From Welwitschia mirabilis (Eukaryota > Gnetophyta > Gnetopsida > Welwitschiales), in the NCBI GenBank assembly GCA_051453625.1, contig JBOZIK010000001.1, positions 280,679,980 through 280,743,979 of the forward strand: a DNA stretch of 64,000 nt. Direction: 5' to 3'. Position 1 is the stretch's first letter; each line of letters opens with the position of its first letter. Below are positions 1-12,330 of the stretch, in pieces. Position numbers and translations under genes: made by a program. The notes beneath the pieces were generated by a model. That model did no database searches. It was not told where the DNA came from and saw only the letters and a list, made by a program, of their open reading frames with translations.

Positions 1-1500
1 ATTTTACAAATTATGTTACAAATTTTACCATAAAATTTCAAAACAACTTTATTATTTCTATTAATTTTTTAATTCAATTTGATAAGCCATCCATTTCCAA
101 ATTTGGTTCAGCATGCAATGCGGATTTTGAAAATTCTAAATATTAATTTTAACAATGTCTTAAGAAGTGAGGAGAAGAAAAGTGGATATTGTCATGGGGG
201 AAACCATAACTTCTTATACTACTCAGCCTTTTAAATTGAGACTACAATAGTTGGTAAAGTTTATTTTTGTTGATCAAGAATAATATGGAATTAGCTATGC
301 TATCAAATTCCTAGTTTCATAGCTTGTTCACTAGCTATTATGATAGATTTTTTTAAAACATCTCTAACATGCTTGCTTAATATACCATGTTAATATTGTT
401 TTTATTATTTCATAATTTCATATCATAAAATTATAGTGCTTCAGCTATAAAATGAAGTTTGTTTTTATCCTCTAGTGTTTCATGATATTTTCAAGCTTGT
501 TATTTCAATGATTTTAGTTTGTTTATTTAATTTTATCAACTAGATCTATAGGGCACCAATATTTAATGGGGTTATATATTATTTCTTATGAAATACAAGT
601 CATGAATACAATAATATTTAGCTTCTTTTAGTATTAGTTACTTTAACTTTTATAACTTTAATACCTTATCATTAGATCAAAGTTACCTTTGCTTTCTTCC
701 TTCTTATATTTTTAAAATCAAATGAATCATTATGATGTTGGTTTAAATCATAACTCCTACCATGACCTACATTTAGTTATCATTATTAGTTAAAGAAATA
801 AACAATTTTTATTTCACTTCATTAATAGTTATAACTATCTATTGTAGCTTTTTGAATTTTTGTTAATGAACTTCTTCTATTGCTATCACTATTTATTTAA
901 GATAAAATCGTTAGCCTTCTAAAATTAAAGTTTGTTAATTTTATTTTTTTTATCTTAGGAATTTAATAATTAGCTCTAATATCATTTTGTAATTTGGAGC
1001 AGAAATGCTCCTATGTTATCTTTTGGAACTTGATACATTCTTATACTAGTTCATGAATAAATGTAGAAGTATTTTATACTATGTTTAAATGAAATGGTAA
1101 AGGTCTAGGTTGTGTCATGAGTATTAGAAATGAGAAGTAAAAAGAGAAAACCAAGATTTATCATATATTAAATGTTTAATATAAATAATTATGTGATAAA
1201 TAATTAATAATTAATCATTATTACAAATAATATTTTTGTCATAAGATTAAACAATCAGTTAACTAGCATAAGATTAGGTACATGGCTAATGAAAAGACCA
1301 CCCATCTAAGTATTTAACTTATATTTGTGTAACTTTAAGTATTTTATCACATTACTTAGTATTCTATTGATTCATTTAATAAATGAATATTATTTTTTTA
1401 AATGAGTGATATTCATTCTAATATCATGTTTCACCAGCAGAATAAGTAGTGTCTTTGAGACATGAAATAAAACATAGTGTTTTGTATTTAGAGAATCACA
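1..1500. other. AT-rich sequence, no gene seen
   Basis: I see no recognisable coding trace, structural RNA or terminal repeat here. All frames are closed by stops at short intervals. The region lies upstream of the Athila-like reverse transcriptase remnant and would be expected to hold its gag and protease, but I could not recognise either. That element is therefore truncated or interrupted at its 5' side. Confidence 0.5.
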
Positions 1501-1544
1501 TTGACAATTTTTGTATCAATTATGTTAACTTGCTACTAATAACT

Positions 1545-2490
1545 AGATATAAATATTTCTTAAATATTTAAAAAATAAACTTTCATAGGTTTATTGGGAA
1601 CTTTTCCTTACAAATATACATCCTTTATTGTATGTAATGTCCTAGATACTTTTCATCATCGCATGATTAGTATACTTTTATCTATGATTAAAATTTTTTA
1701 AAATAATTTATGAATAACTTTTTCATTTGTCCTAAAAATTTTGAATCTCATTTGAATCATCTACAACTCATTCTTACACATTGTGAAGAAAAAAATCTTA
1801 TATCATTTTATGGTTACTAAAGATATTATTTCAAAACATCTAGTATCTAAAAATGGAATAGAAATGGATTGTATTAAAATAATTATTTATCTTTGCATTC
1901 TTAGAAGTGTTAAATATGTAAGGTATCTTCTTGTCTATGTTGATTATTTTAAAATATTTATTTAAGAATTTTATAAAATCTCTAAACCTTTAGCTAATCT
2001 TATTATTAAAGATGCATTATTTTTGTGAGTACATGAATGTAAATCTACATTTAAAACCTTAAAATTTCTTCTTACTTCATCCCCTATTTTATAACCTTCT
2101 AATCAGTCACTTCCTGTTGAATTACTTTGTGATGAAAACAGTTATGTTATAGGACTTACCTTAATATAAAAAAGATATGGAAAAACATGTTTTATTTATT
2201 ATGAAAGGAAAGTGTTATAAGGTCCTCAACTAAATTACACAAAAATTGAAAATGGGCTTTTAATTATATTCTTTACTTATACATTTAAATCATATCTTAT
2301 AGGTAAAATAACTATTATCTTCATTAATCATTCTACTCTTAAATACTTACTAAATAAAATATATTCTNNNNNNNNNNATAAATAAGTGATTCTCTAAAGC
2401 TAGATTCATTATAAGGATATTTCTATTATAAGAATTGGAACATGAGATGAGTATAAGAGAGGGGTGAAAAATGTTGTTCCTAATTCATTA
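1545..2490 (+). pseudogene. pol: Ty3/gypsy reverse transcriptase (C-terminal part) and RNase H remnant
   Basis: The enzyme copied element RNA into DNA. The frame from about 1590 reads GTFPYKYTSFIVCN, matching the conserved 'GTF.Y...PFGLCNAPATF' region. It continues to HFMVTKDIISKHLVSKNGIE (about 1808-1867), the block after the catalytic centre of Athila-type RTs. RNase H follows, with ELLCDENSYVIGL at about 2119-2157, LNYTKIENGLL and INHSTLKYLL near 2325-2354, and GVKNVVPNSLSH near 2462-2497 at its end. The usual catalytic-box position reads with a stop and no Asp pair, so it is dead. A 10-N gap at 2368-2377 falls inside RNase H. Many stops replace expected Gln or Trp codons. Confidence 0.8.
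2368..2377. other. Assembly gap (10 N)
   Basis: Ten unresolved bases inside the RNase H remnant. Homology runs across the gap, so little sequence is likely to be missing. Confidence 0.99.
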
Positions 2491-2689
2491 TCACATAATA
2501 TGTCTTCTTCTTCTTCTTATTTACATTACATATCTATAGGTGATACATTTCATAATGGATGTCTTTATATTTGCAAGAGAAACCCTCGTATGTTGATACT
2601 ACCAACTATTTTGTTACTAATATATTATATAATTATTAAACTCAAGATAAAAAGCTTTTCTTACTTGAGGTAGGTAAGGATTTTTAATA

Positions 2690-3835
2690 TGATCCTTACA
2701 TATTTAAAAATTTTCATAATCAAATTATTTGTAGATACATTTCACAACCCAAAAATTTAAGTGTTTTAAAATTTATGCATAATTGATTTTTTAGAGGTTA
2801 CTTTTCTATAAAAGAAACTTCTCATAATATTATACAATTTGGATTATATTGGCTAACTCTTTTGAAAAATCTTTATGAATAGTGTAAATCTTGTGATAAA
2901 TGTTAATTTCTTAAGTAATTAAAATAAGAGATGTGATGCTTCTTTCACTTATTCTAGATATTAAACCACTTTATGTATTAGGTTTAGATTTTATTAGACC
3001 ATTTCCTTCATCTTTTGGTTATTTCTATGTATTGGTTTATGTCGATTATGTCACTAAGTGCATGAATCTATTTCTACTAGAACATATAATGCTATAATGA
3101 CCATTAGTTTCTTAAAAGAGGATATTTTTTTCAACTTTAATCATCCTAAGCCTATTATTACTATTAGAAAAAGTCATTTTTATAATAGAATAATGAATAA
3201 TATTATAAAGAAATGTGGAATGGTTAATAAAGTTACAACTTCATATCACCCATAAACTAATGGATAAGTAGAAGTTATCAATTGTGAATCAAAGAAATAT
3301 TTATAAAAAATGGTGAATGTCTAATAGAAAATACTATTACTTCACCTTAATGATGTTTTTCATACCAAATTCCTTATAAAACCTCTTTTGAAATATCTCC
3401 TTATAGAGTTATTTTTGAAAAATCTTGTCACCTTTCTAGTGAAATAGAACATAAAATTATTTAAGTTATTAAATAACTTAATCATAATATTAATGAAGCT
3501 TTAAAATTTAGGAATATTAACTTAAAAATAATAGAATAAATTAGTAATAAATCCTATAAGGATTATCACATCAAACAAAAAAGAATGAAATCATTCTATC
3601 ATAAATATATCCTTAGGAAAACTTTTAGACCTAATGAATTAGTTTTACTTTATGATTAATGGCTACATAAACTCATTTGAAATCCTGGGTCTAAGTAGAG
3701 TGGACTAATTTCCTAATTATGCTATCAAGATTCTAAGTCTTAAAGATAGCCATTATTTTAAAGTTATTAACTAGAGATTTTAAAAGTTTCATAAATCTAT
3801 CCCCATAAGCCATTATTATGATTCTATCTGTTGAA
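2690..3835 (+). pseudogene. pol: Ty3/gypsy integrase remnant (element A)
   Basis: Integrase inserts the cDNA into host DNA. A zinc-binding HHCC region is suggested by CKSCDKC near 2887-2907 with shifts of frame. The core domain is clear from about 3050: the frame at 3058-3255 includes VNKVTTSYHP, followed by a stop, TNG, another stop and VEV. This is the highly conserved end of the DDE core with both Gln codons turned into stops. The C-terminal region reads RMKSFYHKYILRKTFRPNEL (about 3583-3642), matching the post-core segment of Athila-type integrases. Frame changes and numerous stops show it is inactive. Confidence 0.8.
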
Positions 3836-3849
3836 CCCAACACTACAAT

Positions 3850-4010
3850 CTTTATAAATTTAAATAAATAAATAAAGTTAAATTTGATTCATGTAAGACA
3901 TTAATTTAGATAATGTAAAGATTTAGGGTTTATCTTTCCTAATATCTAGAGTTATAAAAAGTACATGATTCATCTACTTTAATTGTAAGATGTCAATCTC
4001 TTAGGTAGAT
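3850..4010 (+). repeat. 3' untranslated/LTR-proximal repeat of element A, inverted copy of 14780-14915
   Basis: This stretch aligns to the reverse complement of 14780-14915. Shared words include 'aataaataaagtt', 'aaaagtacatgattc' and 'gttataaaaag/gttatgaaaag'. In both places it lies just downstream of an integrase remnant, in the element's own orientation. Elements A and B are therefore members of one family lying tail to tail. Confidence 0.7.
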
Positions 4011-7000
4011 CCCACTGCTTGTCTAATTAAGGATTGATTGGGTGGAGGGAATCTTTCCACTAGCATATCAAATTTTATTCCCCTATGTTACCTTTCCAGT
4101 TGTTTTTCTTCCCTTCATTTTCATCTCCATTCTTCTTTGTCCCTTTCCAGTTCTTTTACATTATACATACTAGATACTCATCTCCAAATTTTAATATCAT
4201 CTTACACTACATTATACTTTATGGTCTATGATTAAACATAGACTCTAGAAACCAAGGAAAGCTATGATGTAAAAGACCCCCATACTTTGATAATATTTTT
4301 ATGAAATGAATACATATTAGTAAGTATTTACTAATTACTACTTATAAAAACCAATTGACTATCATAAAAGTGTACTAGTTGTACCAGTTTCAGAAAATTA
4401 GAACATATGAAAACCAGTTTGCTACATAGAAAATAACTAAATTACATATAGATACATTGCTAATGTTAGAACTATTTTCATTTATATGATTAGCTATTTA
4501 ATATTGAGATCATATAAGCCATTTTTGGATTTTTGTCATCACTTCAATTATATTTTAATTGTATTTTGGATAGAATACTTAATGTAAATTTAGAGAAGAC
4601 ATACTAGTTAAAATATTTATAAGCTACTATTATGCCTTGAAAATCATTATAATTTGTAATATTTGAATGTTATTTCTTATGAATCAAGTTATAACTAGTA
4701 GTTTCAATATGTATAACACTAGGCATTTCATTATCATGAAGGAACCCTAATTTTTATTGTCTTATTGGGATTTCAAGGGAATCTTAGAGCTTGAAAATAT
4801 TTAGGTTTTTTAAAAAAATTTGAATAAGAAGATATAAAAAAATAGTTAAGATATTTGGATATTAGAATATATCTTATATTAAAAATTTTGAATGATTATT
4901 CATAAGAAAAACTATCACATAAGCCTAAGATATGATAAAATCATTACTTTAAGTACAAAATAAATTCATGAATAAGTGATGAACTAATTACTATAGATTC
5001 CTAATTTAATGGAATAAATAGGTTTACAAAGGATTCGTCTTTCAAGGAAATGTAGAAAACATTAAAATAGCATGAAATAAGTTATAAACCTGGAATATTA
5101 AACATATAAAACTTACCAATAAATTGAAAATGATAAATACAAACAAACATTTCTAAGGGATTATTACATAACTAGTAATCATAATTGTATCAATAATAAA
5201 ATAAGACATAAATCCTAATATAAATCAAAGTGCATCCATCAATAAGGAAATACTATAATAAATAGTAATTTAATACAAAATAAAGAATTAGGCTTGGTAA
5301 AAAATATGCCACATGACATAATTATTTCCTCCTACCTAAGGATGGAGATAAGAGGCTTAAAACCTTATGATAGATAAGCCCTCATCATATTCATGGAAAA
5401 ACTGGATCTAGAAGAACAAAATTTAGATGCGCAATTATTCAACATGAAATCATGAATCCCCAAAAGATAACATATTTTTAAGATGATCAGTTCTTAAGCT
5501 AGGATTTAAATTTTTATCCTTGATTTAGGTTGTGAATTACATGGATACGTAGTTGGTACATTCATATTAATAACCAATTATCATTGATGAATTTCCCTAA
5601 ATCATAGGATTTAAATATGTAATCCTTATCCTTCTTAAACCTAATTTGGTACTTTGGACTGTATAATAACTATTATCCTAATTTGTAAGGTTAATTCATT
5701 AATATATGCTCTACTTAGTAACATATCTACTTTGTAACTTATTTCTCCTAAGAACAACATTGACACTGGTGGTTTAAATGGAAATAGTGGTTTTTTTGGA
5801 TAGTCTAAATTCTATGAAAGTCAGGTAGCTCAAAGTGATTTATAATTAAGATACCAACTATCAATCTTTTTTTAATAATATTTTAGAACTTATAAAGATA
5901 AAACTTGAGTAATGACAATTTAAGAATAAAAATGGTATTTATAGCCTTAAAATATATTATTTACTAAATCTAAAGGAATTAAATATAAATTTAAGTATAA
6001 ACGCACATCCAAATCAACCATTTGACAGTTCCCTAGTAAACAGTTCACAAAAGTAAGTTGCAAACGATAATTAAAATTTTTAATTTTTTAAAGTAAATAT
6101 TCATGATTGAAAATAGATGAATAAATAAGCTTGAAACCTTTATTTTTCATTCATATCCATTTCATATGTCAAATTAAATTACATGAATGCTTAAAATTAG
6201 AATATAAATAAAAATTTTCAAATTTTTTAATCCAATTTCATTTGTAATTTTTCATCTTTTCAAAATTTTTCTAAGTATAAAAAATATGTGATTAAATAAA
6301 TATTTTACTAATATTTTTAAAAAATTATAATGCCTTATGCCTCTTAACTAATTTTTGACACTGTTCTCGATTATAGAAAAAATTTCATGGTAAGTTAATT
6401 AGAAAGAAATAAAAAATGCATTTTTTTCATTACTTTACTTAGAAAAATTTACATTACTAGGTAGAAATAATAAAAGGGAAGAGAGAAAAGATACATTCAA
6501 TAAGAGGTTAAGTGTTTAAAAACAGTTCTTACATGGGAATGACCATCTCTTATGCTTCAGCTTCTTTGCATTGCATCCAATTTAGACATCATTTTCTTTT
6601 TGTCCTTTTTCATATTTTTCCCATATCCTTTACATGCAATTATTATGTATTCTTGGTAATCAGCTATTTTCCTCTTGGAAGGTAGTATAAGTAGAGGAAG
6701 TTTTTCTTAATGGCTCTCTTTATTTTTCTTTTTTATCTTCATTTACTTTACAACTTATAAATGATTTTCCTTGCCTTATAATAGCTTAGTCTAGTTTGTC
6801 ATGTTTCTTTATCTTAATGATTTACCTATATATAATAAGATTAATTGCTTTTTCATAGCATGAGTTATCTCTCATTTACAATCCTTAACAAATCACTAAA
6901 TAGAATGGAAAGATGAGGGTTCTTGGTATTTTTACTTGCTTATTTAATTACATTAAAGAAGATTTTACAAATGTTGAATATATTTTCATTGTAGAGATTA

Positions 7001-8459
7001 AAGCTATGAAATTAGGATCGGCATCTAAAACATGAGAAGGACACATAGTTCTAATAATAAACCTAAAAGGCACTAATTAATTAAATAAAAATTTATATGG
7101 TAAATCTCCTACCCTATTATAAGAATACTCTACATTTAATTAGTTACATAATCTAGCTAAATCCTAATCTAAATTAAATAAGTAAAAATCATCATTAGAT
7201 AAAGATAAATCCATAGAAATCAAATTAAAAGTAATGAAAACAATAATTCCTTTTATCTTAATAGAGATCTTCCAAGGTTCCTCCTCTTCGTATTTTAATT
7301 TTTGTAATTCTTGTTCTGCATGCCATAATTGCATGTTCTTATAAAATTATTTTACTTTACTTACTTTACTATTTGTTAAAGAAGGAATCCCATTCTTTTT
7401 TATCTATTTTTTCTAAGAAGATAATGATGTAATACTATAAAAAATTACAAGACATTTCCTCTACTAACATGTTATTCAAAGCTTTTAGTGACTATGAATA
7501 ACTCAATAATGGTATCAATTTATTATAAGATAAATGAAACAAGAAGCATGAATATGATAGGATAGGATAATGGTAAGGCATAAGTATGAGAAGATTCATG
7601 AAAAAGTAAAAGGATAGGGCTTAAGATTTACAGATGTGAGAGTAAAACATAACTCTTGATTACTTGTTTTAAATGGAGGTTTGAGATCTATTACAAAGTA
7701 TATCAATTATAAGGTAAAAGTGTTTTTCATGTAATAAGTCATGACTTTGTATTAGGATTTGGAATCTTATTTTAGAGAAGGATGTTTATTTAATTTTGAA
7801 AAATAGGTGGAAATCCTAAGTTTAAAAGAGCTGATATTTTTATTTTTAAATGTTTAATTTTTACTAAATATTTTAGCTAAATTAGTTTACTTAATTGAAA
7901 TTTTGATAATCAACCATATAATTCCAAGAATAATTAAAAAATTTAATGATTATTCATATCTAGCTTCGTGTATCAACTCCAAATCATTGGAATAAATCAC
8001 CCATGACGTTGTCAATCATATATGATTTCTGATTGAATTTATTTTTAAGATTAAGGTTTAAATTAACTAGGTCATAAGACGTAAGCAAGTTTACATTTTA
8101 ATAATTTACTATAACTAACAGTTTGTATTAGTCATGGTAAGATTTAATCATGATTCTTAATATGTATGCTATTTGATGTATGACTATTATTTTATTGCAT
8201 CATCTCCTATGTTCATCACTAACATGAATGAATGATTTTTTTAATAGAATAATATTCTCTCAAACTTACATTTAACCATGTTTTACTTTTAAACTAGAGG
8301 CATTTATCTTGCACCACTTTCTAGGTTACTTATAGATAGTTAATAACTAGGTCTTTCACTATTAAATCTTCGAAATTACACATCAAAATTGAGCTAGTAA
8401 ATAAATATAACATCAGAATGAGGATATAGAGATATCACATGGTTAAAAATCCATAAGTT
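4011..8459. other. Non-coding AT-rich DNA, probably retrotransposon 3' ends/LTRs
   Basis: No protein family was recognised in any frame. The purine stretch 'gggtggaggg' near 4041 could be an old polypurine tract of element A. About 4600-5900 is a dispersed repeat described separately. The rest (5900-8459) may include the 3' LTR of element B, which reads leftwards through the LINE-1 insertion site, but I could not define its ends. Confidence 0.4.
4600..5900 (+). repeat. Dispersed repeat, copy 1 (second copy at about 39130-40460)
   Basis: About 1.3 kb aligns in direct orientation with 39130-40460. Matching blocks include 'gaggcttaaaaccttatga' against 'gaggcctaaaaccttatga', 'attacatgactagtaat'-like words, 'attaataaccaat', and 'ctcaaagt...taattaagat'. 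The two copies are diverged by eye at perhaps a quarter of positions. No coding capacity is seen. It may be an LTR or the untranslated part of a retroelement. Confidence 0.75.
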
Positions 8460-8475
8460 AAATGATGCTAACATT
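8460..8475 (+). repeat. LINE-1 target-site duplication, left copy
   Basis: The 16-bp word aaatgatgctaacatt occurs here and again at 14427-14442, right after the A-run that ends LINE-1. This is the expected signature of target-primed reverse transcription and fixes the element's ends. Confidence 0.93.
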
Positions 8476-8724
8476 ATTATTAATAAAGCAGAGAGGGATC
8501 TGCTAGGGTTTTGAGGCTCTAAGAGGTTTCGGCAGATCTAGAGCACAGGAAGGCGCAAGTCTTGGAAGATTGCAGATCAGTGGGGATGGTTTTGGTCCCT
8601 AGTCATGGAGTGAGGGGGCATTTTCAGCCATAGGATAGACTTTCATCAGGTAAGTTATGGGAGTTCTTCATTTTGTAGTTTTGATCAGTTTTTTTAGGGT
8701 TTTCTTATGGGGTTTGGCCCCAAG

Positions 8725-9750
8725 ATGGAAAATACTCAGTTCTTCAAGGAAGGAAAATCCCTTTTATTAGACATTGATAAAGATGCATGTAGTGAAATTG
8801 AGAAGAAGCTTAGATTTATCCTCATCAACAATTTTGTCTCATCCAGTCCGCGACCTCAGTTGAATCAAATCTGTAAATGGGTCACTATGAAATGGATAGG
8901 AGTCAGCAAGATTAATATTATTGTAATGCTAGAAGGACTAGTTAAAGACCTGGCCCTAGCCAAATGGACACCATGGGCATAATCAGACCCGAATCTATTT
9001 AAGAAACTCCCAATATGAATCTTCATCCATAAGTTTCCTCTAAGGTTCTATGATGAAGATCTATTAAGAAGAATGGCAGGTTAGTTTAGAGATCTGATAA
9101 AACTCAATCGAATCACTATTAAACAAATAAGATTAGTATTAGTCATATTCTATGTTTAGATGATCCTTAAGGATACTAAGGAGATCCAATCTATAAAGTT
9201 TATATCTAAATGGGGAACTTATAATCTAGATGTCACAAATGAGAACCTCCCAATTCCCTACATAGTTTGTTGAAAATTAGAACACCCTCTAGAAGATGTG
9301 CTCCTTCTGTCTTCCTCCCGAGAAAAATGCTTACATTATCGAAGATTGGGTCATCTATGCAAAAAATGTTAGAAATAACTGATTGATATCAAAGAAAAGC
9401 AAAAGGAAACCTGCATTTTGTGAGAAGATGTATCACAATTAGAACATATGCTGACATAACAAATGGAAGGAACAAACTAGAGAAAGTATCACTATTTTTC
9501 TAAAGAAAAGCAAGAGAAAGGAATTTCTAGAATAAAAGAACCCATTTCAACCTCTCATGGATTAGAATGACACCACAATCCCTATACAATGAAAATCCAA
9601 TGAAGTGGAAACCCAGATGAAGGGAAGGCCTAGCAATAGAACCTTATGAGAATGAGAAACATTAGAGAATGTTACCAATAGTTTTCAAGCTACTATCGAA
9701 GACACATTATGAAAAGGATGAGCATCCAAAAAGAGGTGAAAACACTCTTA
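8725..9750 (+). pseudogene. LINE-1 ORF1 (DUF4283-like / CCHC RNA-binding protein) remnant
   Basis: ORF1 proteins of plant L1 elements bind element RNA. I place the start at the ATG at 8725 (MENTQFF...) because LINE-2 begins its ORF1 at the equivalent place. An ATG at 8707 is also in frame. The first 90 residues are open and include TMKWIGVSKI and LALAKWT, which correspond to the DUF4283-type core; LINE-3 keeps the PWFFG that is deleted here. The frame continues through stops to IKFISKWGTYNLDV and ENLPIP. A knuckle, CLHYRRLGHLCKKC (about 9328-9369), has the second Cys replaced by Tyr. Stops and frameshifts follow. The family assignment rests on pattern resemblance. Confidence 0.75.
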
Positions 9751-9764
9751 ATGAATTGTCTCTC

Positions 9765-10440
9765 ATGGAATTATATGGGATTAAGTTCTTCCTACAAGAA
9801 AAAGACCCTATGAAATATGATTAATTAAAATAATATTGATTTAGTTTACTTATAGGAAATGAAAATAAAAATTGATATGGGAAAAACGAATTTGAGATGG
9901 TAATGGACATCATTTACTATCACGGCCCAAGGGAACTCTAGTGGCCTTCTAGTTTCTATCAAAAAAGAGGCAGATATAATTTGTAGTAATTAGGATCATA
10001 TTATGATTTTCCTTAAGAATGAAGGCTTAACTATTACAAATATCTATAGTCTACAGTACAATCTAGATAAGGCCACAGTATTAGAAGAAGCACAGAGAAC
10101 TGTAGTAGATAAATCTAAATGGCTAATATTGGGAAACTTTAATCAATGCCTCCACCACTAAGAAAAATCAAGTAGTAAAAACTAGAACTCCAGAGGGGAT
10201 TCAATAATAAAAGATATTTTAGTAAGATACTCTCTTACAAATGTCCCCATTACTGATTGCAAATACACATAATCAAATAAAAGAGCGGGTATAGAGCTGA
10301 TAATGTCTAAGATTGACAAAGTGCTAGCTAAAAAGTATCTAGCTAAACTCCCACTGAAATCCCGTGGTATGAATAGGATTGCCTCAGATCACTATCCCAT
10401 CATGCTCAGACTGGGGGTGTTTTTTCCCTTTGAAAATCTC
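9765..10440 (+). pseudogene. LINE-1 ORF2: endonuclease domain remnant
   Basis: The exonuclease-endonuclease-phosphatase (AP-like) domain nicks target DNA for priming. It begins with a SWNYMGL-type block (about 9767) and the Lys-rich YKKKT, as in plant LINE endonucleases. Downstream are TNIYSLQYN, WLILGNFNQC (the GDFN motif decayed to GNFN, near 10120-10150), MSKIDKVL and ASDHYPIMLRL (near 10383-10415), which keeps the SDH catalytic motif. Stops interrupt the frame several times. Confidence 0.85.
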
Positions 10441-10989
10441 ATTTCATATGAAAAGGTATTAGATTAATCGTATAGAAATTAGAGTGCTATTAAAAAATAT
10501 TTAGGCACATTATGATAGTATCCAATCTATTACCTTCTTATACAGAGGCATCAATACCTTAAAAGCTTACATAAGAGATTGGAAAAGGAAATATAAGGAG
10601 AGGTTTAACTTAAAAGATGAACTAAAGGAGGTACTCAAACGTATTTAAGCTGAGCAAAAGGAGGGATGTAATTAGGATAGTCTTCAAAGAAAATAATATC
10701 AGTGCCTAATGGATCTCCAAGAAATACATAATGATGAAAAACATTATTGGAGAGAATGCTCAAGGATTAAATGGCTTAAAAAGGGTGATAGACATACTAG
10801 ATTCTTCTTCCAGCAGGCCAACTAGCACAGATCTGACAACAGAATTAGAAGACTTACTGTAGAAGATCAAACCATAAAAAACAAAGAGGAAATAGCTAAG
10901 GAACTGCATGCCCATCTTTAGAGAATCCGAAAGTGTGATGATATTGCCCCCAGCCTAATTCTAGAAAATAAAAAAGTTTTAAAGAAGGA

Positions 10990-12330
10990 TAATCACATGC
11001 TGATTAAACCCCTGAGTAGAAAAGAGATCTTAACTATAGTCAGATCGATGAAGAATAACCAAGCCCTTGGTCTTGATGGATGGCTAGTCGAACTTTTTAA
11101 ATCATACTTCTCTATTCTAGGGATAACCTCCATGATGTACTGCAGAAAATATTCCACAATAAATGGATTCTTAGAGAGATGAAAAGAATGAGAGTGGTTC
11201 TCATACCCAAAAAAATGGATGCTAGTAGACTAGAAGACTTTAGGCCTTTAGAGGTCTACAACGTCATTTACAAAATCTTCACAAAAATTATGGTTGAATG
11301 AATTACCCTCTTACTTCTTAATGTGATTTCAGAGAACCAAACCGGCCTCATTCGTTTTAGGTATATCCAAGACTAAATCATTTTAACTCATGAGATTATT
11401 CATTCTATTAAAAAATATAAATTTATGCTCCTCATTGCTAAACTAGATATTGCTAAAGCTTATGACTTTGTTATTTGACAAGATTTAGGATGCATTCTTA
11501 AGAAAACTGGCTTCTCTTAAGATATTATTAATCTATGGCTAGACATGCAAGCTTCTGCTGAATTTAGTGTGAAGGTCAATAACAATAGATTAGTGGGAAG
11601 AGATTTAAAACAAGGGAACCCTCTATCCCCATACCTTTTTCTATTTGTGATGAATGCTCTACAAGTCTTCTTAAGAAATAATGAAGTTACAGAAATCAGA
11701 ATTAGAGGTCAAATATTTTTCAATAATTACTATGTAGAAGATACCATCATTATGACTAAGGCAACCTGTCAGTAAGCAAAACCTATAAAAAATTCCATGA
11801 CCATATTTGCAGAGGCAACAGAGTTTCATACCAATTGCAACAAATCAAAAATACACACCATGGGTAGACAATGTATCAGAGGGGGCGAAATTGCCTGAAT
11901 TTTAAATACAAAGTTAGGATACCTTTAGGATATCTAGTTGGTCATCCCTCTTCGAAATTAGCACAAGACAAGTACTTGGAATTACATTTTGGATTCTATC
12001 TAAAGTAGGTGCATTTTTTGGTATAATAATTTTCTTTTCTCAAAGGCTAGAATCATTCTCATAAATTTCTGTTTAATCTCATCTTTTTAGTACATAGCTT
12101 CCATTATTTCCCCTCCAAAAAATATCATATAAAAAGTTGACAAGATCTTAAAAGACTTTATTTGGTCAGAAGGAAAAGACCACCACTGAATATATCTCTG
12201 TAAATGGGACATTATTACCTGTCCTAAGGAATCAAGAGGTTGGGGGATTCAAAAACCTAAAGATTGTATTCTAAATGGAGCTCATAGAATCCTAAAGAGA
12301 TTACAAAAAGGAGGGTAACCCTAGTGTAAC
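10990..12330 (+). pseudogene. LINE-1 ORF2: reverse transcriptase and post-RT zinc-finger-like region remnant
   Basis: The polymerase copies LINE RNA at the nicked target. Fingers: KNNQALGLDGW (about 11053-11085). Palm: LDIAKAYDFV near 11443-11472, GNPLSPYLFLFVMNAL near 11608-11655, and the active-site box YVEDTIIM at 11731-11754, where YADD is expected. The first catalytic Asp is Glu. After the palm comes KVDKILKDFIW near 12137-12169 and a plant 'RVT zinc-finger' style segment to about 12330. Stops and one or more frameshifts kill the ORF. It lies between the endonuclease and the J-domain linker. Confidence 0.88.

Larger units (their letters stand above)
1500..3840 (+). mobile_element. Decayed Ty3/gypsy (Athila/Tat-like) retrotransposon A, pol part
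   Basis: Translation through stops gives, in order, the C-terminal part of a reverse transcriptase, an RNase H and an integrase. This RT-RNaseH-INT order defines Ty3/gypsy elements. The wording of the motifs resembles plant Athila/Tat elements rather than chromoviruses. No gag, protease or 5' LTR was recognised, so the copy is truncated or interrupted upstream. The sequence just after the integrase matches, in reverse complement, the 3' region of element B near 14.8-14.9 kb. Confidence 0.8.

Noticed and set aside
2464-2673. Independent small gene
   Set aside because: Its first residues (VKNVVPNSLSH) are the end of the Ty3 RNase H of element A; the rest is the spacer before integrase.
4038-4235. 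Plus-strand frame with Ser/Leu-rich signal-like translation
   Set aside because: Lies in the 3' non-coding part of element A; pyrimidine-rich DNA gives such translations by chance.
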